From Paenibacillus doosanensis (lineage in GTDB: Bacteria > Bacillota > Bacilli > Paenibacillales > NBRC-103111), in the NCBI RefSeq assembly GCF_025060755.1, contig NZ_JANYUY010000059.1, positions 1 through 46,752 of the forward strand: a DNA stretch of 46,752 bases, in the 5' to 3' direction. Numbering within the stretch: position 1 is the first letter of the stretch; every line of letters begins with the position of its first letter. Below the pieces are notes generated by a model. The model worked only from the letters and a program-made list of their open reading frames with translations, was not told the DNA's origin and ran no database searches. Made by a program: the position numbers and the translations under genes. Of the stretch, positions 1 through 6,720 are shown piece after piece.

Positions 1-127
1 CAATTCGGACGCCTCCAAGTGCAAGGTTTTTCACGGGTTAGCCTTCGTTTTCCTTGCACCTAAATTCGACAAAAGAGGCGCCAAACCCTTGTTACTGTTG
101 AATTTTTGATTTGTTCAGCAAGCCCTA
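1..127. mobile_element. Probable insertion-sequence end (partial, transposase outside window)
   Basis: Non-coding sequence with an inverted repeat GTGCAAGG / CCTTGCAC (about 19-26 and 52-59) and a terminal-looking segment ending TTGTTCAGCAAGCCC at about 111-125. It ends exactly where an ABC transporter reading frame becomes coding but lacks its whole membrane domain, which fits insertion of a mobile element into that gene. The end resembles IS1182-type termini from memory only. No transposase or second terminus is visible. Confidence 0.45.
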
Positions 128-130
128 ATT

Positions 131-1093
131 ATGGTTGTCGCGATGTTCGATCAGATTGCGGGTACGTCGGGAAAATACGGCGGTTCGTTTATGGGAACGT
201 ACCGTTATGTCAAAGATTTTGAGCTTCAGAAGCAGTTCTTCGAAATGGACTTTGAAGATAAGAGTACCAACGCCGCCGGTAAGCAACCCGCCTTTCCGGT
301 ACCTGACGATGACGAAGCGGCGCCGGTTGTCTTCGAATTGCAGAACGTCAGCTTTCGGTACAACTCCGAAGCCTGCGCGCTGCAAGACGTGTCGATGAAA
401 ATTCGCCGGGGCGAGATTGTGGCGCTCGTCGGCGGCAACGGAGCCGGCAAATCTACGCTGGTCAAAGTGCTGCTCGGCTTTTATAAGCCGACGGAAGGGC
501 ATGTTTTTTTCGAGGGCAAAAGCTATGAGGATATCGATTTGTCCAAGCTGGTGGAACGAATCGGCGTTACCTTCCAGGACTATGCCAAGTTTGAGTTCAC
601 CTTAAGGGAAAATATCGCCTTCGGCGATCTGGCCAGCCTACACGATGACGTAGCCTTGTACGCCGCCGCCGAGAAGGGCGGAGCAGCCAAATTGCTGAAG
701 CGGCAGAGCAGCGGACTCGATACGCATTTGGGCCGGTGGTATCACAAGAATGCGATCCAGCTCTCGGGCGGAGAATGGCAAAGAATCGCGGTGTCGCGGG
801 CGCATATCAGCAACAAAGATATTCTTATTATGGACGAGCCTGCCGCTATGCTCGACCCGATTGCGGAACTGGAGCAATTTCATCATATTAGAAACAGTAT
901 CCAGAATCGGACCGGCGTGCTCGTCTCGCATCGGATCGGCTTTGCCAGATTAGCGGATCAAGTCGCCGTTATGGATGGCGGCAAGCTCGTCGAATTCGGT
1001 ACGCATGAAGAACTGATGGCGGAGCGCGGGATGTATTACAAGCTGTTCACGAGCCAGGCGCAATGGTATCGGAAAGAGGAGGAGGTCGTGTAA
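131..1093 (+). CDS. ABC transporter nucleotide-binding part, membrane domain missing (5'-truncated half-transporter)
   Basis: The 320-residue product holds a complete ATPase domain: Walker A GGNGAGKST, Q-loop TFQDYAKFE, signature LSGGEWQR, Walker B ILIMDEP and H-loop SHR. Residues 1-45 (GTYRYVKDFELQKQFFE) match the last helix that joins the membrane domain to the ATPase in exporters of about 600 residues, so roughly 280 residues of transmembrane domain are absent. No ribosome site precedes the ATG, and an in-frame stop sits at 107-109 in the sequence taken to be an IS end. It lies 1 bp upstream of a full-length paralogue, so the pair was probably a heterodimeric exporter. It is best read as a disrupted gene whose ATPase domain remains open. 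Confidence 0.8.
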   Translation: MVVAMFDQIAGTSGKYGGSFMGTYRYVKDFELQKQFFEMDFEDKSTNAAGKQPAFPVPDDDEAAPVVFELQNVSFRYNSEACALQDVSMKIRRGEIVALVGGNGAGKSTLVKVLLGFYKPTEGHVFFEGKSYEDIDLSKLVERIGVTFQDYAKFEFTLRENIAFGDLASLHDDVALYAAAEKGGAAKLLKRQSSGLDTHLGRWYHKNAIQLSGGEWQRIAVSRAHISNKDILIMDEPAAMLDPIAELEQFHHIRNSIQNRTGVLVSHRIGFARLADQVAVMDGGKLVEFGTHEELMAERGMYYKLFTSQAQWYRKEEEVV

Positions 1094-1094
1094 T

Positions 1095-2957
1095 ATGGCG
1101 GATACGGCTATGGAGAAGCGAAAACGCGCGCGGATCGGCACAACGGTTTATTCGAGCTTCAGGCTGGTAGTGGAAGCGGCCAGTTTCAAGGAGTTGCTGC
1201 TTACGAAACTGGGGCTTGCCGGGGGAATTATCGGCACGGTCGTCGCTGTATTTGAGAAGCATTTTTTTAATGAAGCGGCGAATGTCGTATCGGAGGGGAT
1301 GATGGGAGCTTCGTTTCGCCATGCCGTCCAATGGCTAGCTCTTTGGCTCGGGATGACCTTGCTGAGCGACGCGCTGGGGCTGATCTCCGGCAGAAGCAAC
1401 CCTATTCTGTGGAGTAAGATGCAATATTACATCCAGGAAAAGCTGATGCTCAAAATTTCCCGCATCCGGATCGATTATTTCGCCAACACGGAGACGTACC
1501 GGAAGTTTGAATGGGTCAAGAACGAATTAAACCGCAAACTGCCCCTGATTCTCAATGCGACGTTCGGAATCGCTTTCTCCACGATTCAACTGATAACGGC
1601 CGTGTGCATTATTGCGACGGACAGCTGGCTAATCGCCGTTATCGTGCTCGTCGGGTGCATCCCGTCCGTCCTGCTGAGGCAGGCCCAGTCGGAGGCGGTT
1701 TATTATCAGGAGCAGAATAATTCGCATGAGCTGCGCTATCAAACGTACATATCCTGGGTGATGTTCAAACGTCCCAGCATGAAGGAGATGCGGTTCGGCA
1801 ATCTGTACGACTATGTGAAGGAGCGGTACGATGAATCGGTGACGGAGTTATACCGGAAGAGAATCGCTCTCATTCGCAAGTTTACGCTGTTTAACGGCGG
1901 AGCCCGTCTGGTCGGCCTCACAACCATCGGCATCGTCCTCGCCATGGTTTCCTATGACATCTACAACGGGAGAGCCGGGATCGGATCATTTGTATTGATT
2001 TACAGCACGGCAAGGGTCATACAGACCGCCTTCCAGGGGTTGTTCGACAACTTGGTGGTGATCGGCAGCGACGGCAGATTTATTGCGGATTATGAAGACA
2101 TCATGAATTTCCGCGAATATGGGGAGGAAGGAGCACGGCCGCAAGTTTTGGTTAAAGGAGGAAGCCTTCCGGAGCCGCGCATAGACATTGCCGTACCGCA
2201 GCAGGTGGATATCGAATTTTGCGATGTCGATTTTAGTTATCCGGAAACCGGGAGGCAGGTTCTGAAGGATGTCTCCGTGACCATAAGACAGGGGGAGAAG
2301 ATCGCTATTGTCGGGGAAAACGGATCGGGCAAAAGCACATTTATTTCCTTGCTGTGCGGACTGTACGAACCCGACCGCGGGAGCGTGCGCTTTAACGGTC
2401 TTGACGCCCATCGGCATCCGGATTTCGTCAAGCGGGCCATATCGTGCACCTTTCAAATGTTCGGGCGATATGCCGTTTCCGTGGCGGATAACATACGTGT
2501 CGGCGACGTATCCCGCGAGTACTCGGAAGATGAAGTGCGCGCGGCGGCTAAACTATCGGGTTGTTACGATTTTATCTCTCAGCTGAAGGAAGGCTTTGAG
2601 ACGCATCTGAGCTATTATAAAGCGGGCAGCGTCGATTTATCCGGCGGCGAATGGCAAAAAATTGCGATCGCCAGAGCGCTATTGAAGGAGGACGCTCGGG
2701 TATTGATCCTCGACGAACCGACCGCGGCGCTGGACCCGGTGTCGGAGGCGAAGCTGTACGAGGATTTCAACAAAATCACCGGGGACAAAACGACGATTCT
2801 TATCTCCCATCGGCTGGGCGCCACGAGGCTTGCCGACAACATCTTGGTATTCGACGACGGACGCATCGTCGAGCAGGGCACCCATCAAGAGCTTATGGCG
2901 CTTAACGGAATGTACGCCCGGATGTATAGGGCCCAATCGCAATGGTACGTTGCGTAA
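1095..2957 (+). CDS. ABC exporter, fused membrane and ATPase domains
   Basis: The 620-residue product has an N-terminal membrane domain (hydrophobic segments around residues 35-55, 75-95, 160-200 and 270-310) and a C-terminal ATPase domain from about 375. Visible motifs are Walker A GENGSGKST, signature LSGGEWQK, Walker B VLILDEPTAALDP and the SHR switch. A GAGGAGG site lies before ATG 1095, and the start follows the upstream stop by one base, so translation is likely coupled. The partner upstream has lost its membrane domain, so whether this protein works as a homodimer or is now idle is unknown. The substrate cannot be read from sequence. Confidence 0.85.
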   Translation: MADTAMEKRKRARIGTTVYSSFRLVVEAASFKELLLTKLGLAGGIIGTVVAVFEKHFFNEAANVVSEGMMGASFRHAVQWLALWLGMTLLSDALGLISGRSNPILWSKMQYYIQEKLMLKISRIRIDYFANTETYRKFEWVKNELNRKLPLILNATFGIAFSTIQLITAVCIIATDSWLIAVIVLVGCIPSVLLRQAQSEAVYYQEQNNSHELRYQTYISWVMFKRPSMKEMRFGNLYDYVKERYDESVTELYRKRIALIRKFTLFNGGARLVGLTTIGIVLAMVSYDIYNGRAGIGSFVLIYSTARVIQTAFQGLFDNLVVIGSDGRFIADYEDIMNFREYGEEGARPQVLVKGGSLPEPRIDIAVPQQVDIEFCDVDFSYPETGRQVLKDVSVTIRQGEKIAIVGENGSGKSTFISLLCGLYEPDRGSVRFNGLDAHRHPDFVKRAISCTFQMFGRYAVSVADNIRVGDVSREYSEDEVRAAAKLSGCYDFISQLKEGFETHLSYYKAGSVDLSGGEWQKIAIARALLKEDARVLILDEPTAALDPVSEAKLYEDFNKITGDKTTILISHRLGATRLADNILVFDDGRIVEQGTHQELMALNGMYARMYRAQSQWYVA

Positions 2958-3032
2958 GAAGTGAGCGGAAAGTTGTGCCTATGGCAAGGGGAATTCGTTT
3001 GCGGGAAACTAAAGTTTCATAAAAATGATGAC

Positions 3033-3060
3033 GCGGCTGCCGATTTGTTTCGGCAGCCGC
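3033..3060 (+). terminator. Stem-loop after the ABC genes, possible terminator
   Basis: Perfect 11-bp inverted repeat GCGGCTGCCGA / TCGGCAGCCGC with a 6-nt loop. There is no proper T-tract after it, so intrinsic termination is uncertain; it may instead act as a transcript-end stabiliser. Confidence 0.45.
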
Positions 3061-3146
3061 GCTGCGTTTACTATCGTCAAATCGAATTCGGATGTATTTG
3101 TTTCCCGGCCGGAGATAGTATAATGAGGCTTAAGGGGGAACGGCAT

Positions 3147-3743
3147 GTGAGGATACATATAGAGACGTTAATGAAGTACGTTGTTTCGCATATGCGCGAG
3201 GGAGAACGGTTGATTCTGGGCATCGACGGGCTTAGCCGTTCGGGGAAGACGACACTCGCGTGCGGACTCGAGCAGGAGCTTCGACAGAGCGGGATTGCCA
3301 CTTGCGTCCTTCATATGGACGATTACATTGTGGAGCGCGCCAAACGATACAATACCGATTGCGAGCCGTGGGAGGAATATTATCGGCTGCAGTGGGATGT
3401 CATAGGGCTGGAAGAGCGTTTATTTCGCCGGCTGAAAGGGACCGGCATACTTGAACTTATGCGCTACGATGCGGAGAAGGACTCTCATGAGATACAAAGG
3501 GCGGCGGTTTCGGAAGCCTGCGTCGTAATTATTGAAGGCGTCTTTTTGCAGCGAAAGGAGTGGCGAAAATACTTGGATGTCGTCGCTTATGTGGATTCCT
3601 CCCGAACGACAAGATTTCTGAGGGAGAGCGAGATCACCCGTCGGAAGAAGGACGTATTCGTTAATCGGTATTGGAAGGCGGAGGACTATTACATAACAAC
3701 GGTCGCTCCGGCCCGGCTGGCCGAGCTGGTCCTGCATAACTGA
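3147..3743 (+). CDS. P-loop kinase, uridine-kinase-like
   Basis: The product is about 198 residues with a Walker A motif GLSRSGKT near residue 25, a DDY acid pair after it (MDDYIVERAKRYN), and the size and layout of the uridine kinase/phosphoribulokinase-like family found as lone genes in Bacilli. I chose GTG 3147 because AAGGGGG at 3132-3137 is well spaced; an in-frame ATG at 3123 is an alternative with a weaker site. The later helical region with many Arg/Lys (RESEITRRKKDVF) fits a nucleotide-binding lid. The substrate is not determined; some family members act on other small molecules. It stands alone between an ABC pair and a TetR gene. Confidence 0.75.
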   Translation: MRIHIETLMKYVVSHMREGERLILGIDGLSRSGKTTLACGLEQELRQSGIATCVLHMDDYIVERAKRYNTDCEPWEEYYRLQWDVIGLEERLFRRLKGTGILELMRYDAEKDSHEIQRAAVSEACVVIIEGVFLQRKEWRKYLDVVAYVDSSRTTRFLRESEITRRKKDVFVNRYWKAEDYYITTVAPARLAELVLHN

Positions 3744-3770
3744 CAGCGAAAAAAATAGATGAGGGAACAG

Positions 3771-3799
3771 TTGACATTTTGATCAGGAACAGCTAAGAT
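3771..3799 (+). promoter_or_regulatory. Sigma-A promoter of the tetR-MFS operon
   Basis: TTGACA (3771-3776), a 17-bp spacer and TAAGAT (3794-3799), close to consensus, 15 bp upstream of the palindromic operator. Confidence 0.75.
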
Positions 3800-3813
3800 G
3801 GTTTTATCAAATA

Positions 3814-3832
3814 AATGAATGAGTTATTCATT
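3814..3832. promoter_or_regulatory. TetR-type operator
   Basis: Perfect palindrome AATGAAT-N5-ATTCATT between the -10 box and the tetR start. Its place just downstream of the transcription start fits autorepression by the adjacent regulator. Confidence 0.7.
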
Positions 3833-3857
3833 CTCTGGCAAAAAGGAGGCTCTTACC

Positions 3858-4442
3858 ATGAAAACAGATTCGAAGGATCAGCTCCGCGACGAACGGAGGG
3901 ATCAAATCAAGAAGGCCGCGCTTAAAGTGTTCGCTACGCACGGTCTGATCGGAACGAAAATGAGCATGATCGCCAAAGAGGCGCAAATTAGCGACGGACT
4001 TTCGTACCGTTATTTTAAATCCAAGGATGAAATTTTAAGCGAGCTGGTGAAGGAAGCGATCGAAGGCTCGAACGAAACATTCGATGTCATTCGTACGATG
4101 CCCGGCACGCCTTTGGAAAAAGTCCGGTTACTGACTAGCGAGATTTTGCATGAGGACAATTATTATTTTATTTTAATGCAGCAGGTGCTGTCGTCAGAAG
4201 ATTTGCCGGGCGAAGTGGCCGAACTGTTGAAGGGCTATGACGCGGGCGAAATGATTCGAGTGTTAACGGACGTCGTGGCCGCCGGGCAGGAAGCCGGTCA
4301 ATTTATCGCCGGCGATGCGAGAGTGCTCACCATGTGGTATTTGACGTCGGTAGTCGGACTGATGAATGTGCGTACGGCGCAAATCGACGATTATCGGCTG
4401 CCTGACGCCGACTTCATGCTGCGCCTGATCGTTCAGCCTTAA
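3858..4442 (+). CDS. TetR family transcriptional regulator
   Basis: A 194-residue protein with an N-terminal TetR DNA-binding domain (about residues 10-60): RDQIKKAALKVFATHG, then the recognition region ISDGLSYRYFKSKDEIL. The C-terminal helical half would bind the ligand and form the dimer. ATG 3858 is chosen for the AAAGGAGG site at 3842-3849; longer starts would read through the operator. It lies 22 bp upstream of a multidrug-type MFS gene in the same direction, under a near-consensus promoter with a palindromic operator, so it very likely represses itself and the pump until an inducer binds. The inducer is unknown. Confidence 0.92.
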   Translation: MKTDSKDQLRDERRDQIKKAALKVFATHGLIGTKMSMIAKEAQISDGLSYRYFKSKDEILSELVKEAIEGSNETFDVIRTMPGTPLEKVRLLTSEILHEDNYYFILMQQVLSSEDLPGEVAELLKGYDAGEMIRVLTDVVAAGQEAGQFIAGDARVLTMWYLTSVVGLMNVRTAQIDDYRLPDADFMLRLIVQP

Positions 4443-4464
4443 CAAGTGGAAAGCAGGGGGAACA

Positions 4465-5976
4465 TTGAAAACTATACAGTCCAATAAAACGCTCATTTTG
4501 ATCGGTCTGCTGCTCGGGCTTGTCTTCTCCGAGCTGGATCAGACCGCCGTATCTACGGCATTGCCGACCATCATCCGCGACCTGCACGGGCTCGCTCTAT
4601 TCGGCTGGGTCGCCGGCATCTATATGCTGTCGATTACGATATTTATGCCGATTTTCGGCAAGCTGGCCGATCTTTACGGCCGCAAGCGGATCTATTTGAT
4701 TTGCCTGGCTCTGTTTATGGCCGGCTCCATCCTGTGCGGGCTGTCTCATTCCATGGTCGCGCTGCTAATTGGCCGGTGCGTTCAAGGGATCGGCGCGGGC
4801 GGGCTGATGCCGCTGGCCATGATCATTATCGGCGACTCGTTTCCGCTCGAACAGCGGGCGAAGGTGCAGAGCATGATCGGACCGATGCTGATTCTTCCGC
4901 AGCTGCTCGGTCCGACGGTGGGCGGCTACTTTGTCAGTCACATGAGCTGGCATTGGATCTTCCTGATCAACATCCCGGTAGGTCTGCTTGCGGGGATATT
5001 CGTTGCCAAAGGCTTGCGCGAGTCCGTCAGTCCGGAGAAGAAAACGATCGACTGGGCCGGCGCCTGCACACTCGTTCTGGCGATCCTGTCGCTGCTGTTC
5101 GCTCCCGTGCTGATCGATGTCGCCGGATACACCTGGTCGTCTCCCGCCGTAATCGGTTTGCTCGTACTGGCCGCACTTCTGATCGCCGTCTTCATCCGTA
5201 TCGAAGCGAGGGCGGCGGAGCCGATCATTCCGCTCCAATTGTTCCGCAACCGTTCTGTCGTCGTCTTGTCGCTGATCGTGTTCGTCACGATGCTGGGCGT
5301 TATGGGCGGAATGTCCGGCTTCCCGTTCTTTGCGCAAAATGTCATGGGCTTGTCGCCGACCGCCTCCGGCTACTTGACGCTCGCTTTTATGGCGGGGGCG
5401 ATTCCGGCGAGCATCGTATGCGGCTTCCTGATTACCCGAATCGCTTACAAGCATTTGTTTGTCGTCTCCTTTATTTTGCCGGTGGCCGGTTATTTCCTGC
5501 TGTCTCGCGTCGATGTGGATACGACCGTGCTGTATGTGATCGCAGCCTTCTTTATTTTGGGATTAGGCATCGGCGTGCTGTTCGGCAGCGATAACCTGAT
5601 CGTGCAGGAAACGGTAGCCAAGGAGCACACCGGGGTTGGCGTCGCCACCGTCCAGCTGTTTCAATCCCTCGGCGCTACGCTCGGGTTCAGCATTTTCGGC
5701 AGCCTGCTGTCCCGCAACATTCATAACGGCATCGCGGGCCTGTCCGCCCAATTTCCGGCGGGAGCCGCGGAGTCGATTATGAACGGGGGCATTCCGGCGG
5801 GAACGCCGGCCAGTCTGGTGCTGCAGATCAAGACGGTGTTCGCCGTGGCGTTTCAGCAGATGTTCTGGATCGGCGCCTTATTTGCCGCCGCTGCGTTCGT
5901 TATTTGCTGGTTTATGAAGCGGGAGGTGCTGACGCCGCAGCAGCCTGCGGAGGAACCGGCGGCGATTGCAAGCTGA
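4465..5976 (+). CDS. MFS drug efflux transporter, DHA2/EmrB-QacA type
   Basis: A 503-residue, strongly hydrophobic protein of the size and layout of 14-helix proton antiporters. Visible family signatures are the helix-1 motif LDQTAVSTALPTI, the loop 2-3 motif GKLADLYGRKR and the helix-5 antiporter motif GPTVGGYF. The start is TTG 4465 with AGGGGG upstream at 4455-4460. It is the second gene of an operon with the TetR regulator and is followed by a terminator. The likely role is export of a toxic compound or drug across the cytoplasmic membrane; the substrate cannot be named. Confidence 0.92.
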   Translation: MKTIQSNKTLILIGLLLGLVFSELDQTAVSTALPTIIRDLHGLALFGWVAGIYMLSITIFMPIFGKLADLYGRKRIYLICLALFMAGSILCGLSHSMVALLIGRCVQGIGAGGLMPLAMIIIGDSFPLEQRAKVQSMIGPMLILPQLLGPTVGGYFVSHMSWHWIFLINIPVGLLAGIFVAKGLRESVSPEKKTIDWAGACTLVLAILSLLFAPVLIDVAGYTWSSPAVIGLLVLAALLIAVFIRIEARAAEPIIPLQLFRNRSVVVLSLIVFVTMLGVMGGMSGFPFFAQNVMGLSPTASGYLTLAFMAGAIPASIVCGFLITRIAYKHLFVVSFILPVAGYFLLSRVDVDTTVLYVIAAFFILGLGIGVLFGSDNLIVQETVAKEHTGVGVATVQLFQSLGATLGFSIFGSLLSRNIHNGIAGLSAQFPAGAAESIMNGGIPAGTPASLVLQIKTVFAVAFQQMFWIGALFAAAAFVICWFMKREVLTPQQPAEEPAAIAS

Positions 5977-6026
5977 AGCGCGACTGCGCAGCAGGAGAAT
6001 CCGAATATTTCGTTACAATACAGATG

Positions 6027-6068
6027 GACCGGGACGCTTTGCCTTAAAGGCGAGCTCCGGTCTTTTTT
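6027..6068 (+). terminator. Rho-independent terminator of the tetR-MFS operon
   Basis: GACCGG / CCGGTC outer stem with an inner GC/TTGCC..GGC stem, followed by a T6 run at 6063-6068. Confidence 0.8.
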
Positions 6069-6087
6069 CACTTGGCTCTGTTTTCTT

Positions 6088-6543
6088 TTATTGTTGATTA
6101 TTAAGGTAGTTCTTGATTTGTTCTACGTGATGCTTATCATGGCCAATAAACATGTTTTGTAAAAAAGTTTCCAACGTATACGAACTATTTGGGAATTGTT
6201 TGGTGAATGCTGATTTAGAAACCATATTGAGCTTTGATATTAATTGGTTGCGTTGGGAAATGGCTTCCTTAAGTAAATCATGTGGTTCCATTTTTCTGCC
6301 GAAAGAAACGGATGCTTCGTTAAATGCCTGCACATCGTGATGTTCTTCAAGTTTAACTTTTTCATTGTTTATAATCTGATTAAGTGTCTTAATAAAGTTT
6401 TTGTCCCAACCCATAATATGACTGATAATGTCTTGAATCGACCATGTACCTACTATTAGTTTGCAAAGAACGTCATCAGGATAAAGGGATAAATTGGAAA
6501 TGAAAACGGTCAATCTTTCTAATTCTTTAGAGACGAATATCAA
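6088..6543 (-). CDS. DinB-like (DfsB) family protein
   Basis: A 151-residue four-helix protein with the DinB metal-site pattern: a first His in GTWSIQDIISHIMGWD and a C-terminal pair in IGHDKHHVEQI. Family members are thiol-dependent metalloenzymes or of unknown role. The only workable start is TTG 6543, without a good ribosome site, so the true N-terminus is uncertain; the family core begins near residue 12. Base composition is clearly more AT-rich than its neighbours (many AAT, TTA and ATA codons), suggesting later acquisition. It converges on the MFS terminator. Confidence 0.72.
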   Translation of the reverse strand: MIFVSKELERLTVFISNLSLYPDDVLCKLIVGTWSIQDIISHIMGWDKNFIKTLNQIINNEKVKLEEHHDVQAFNEASVSFGRKMEPHDLLKEAISQRNQLISKLNMVSKSAFTKQFPNSSYTLETFLQNMFIGHDKHHVEQIKNYLNNQQ

Positions 6544-6604
6544 TAATATGACTTAACATAATGAAAAGGAAAGAGGGCAGTCGGCGTAAATTCAAGACTG
6601 TTAA

Positions 6605-6627
6605 TGAGAATCGTTATCATCTATAAT
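6605..6627 (+). promoter_or_regulatory. Fur box overlapping the promoter of iron locus 1
   Basis: TGAGAAT-C-GTTATCA (6605-6619) matches the Bacillus 7-1-7 Fur site TGATAATNATTATCA at 13 of 14 defined positions or close to it. TATAAT follows at 6622-6627. Repression by Fur-Fe(II) is the expected effect on the AraC gene downstream. Confidence 0.8.
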
Positions 6628-6720
6628 GGCATATGTGAAGAGCCATTTCCTGTCGGCGATCCGTTCGGCTTATGAAGCCGGAGAACCGGAATTGCCCGGG
6701 AAAGGAGGAAGCGGAATTCG

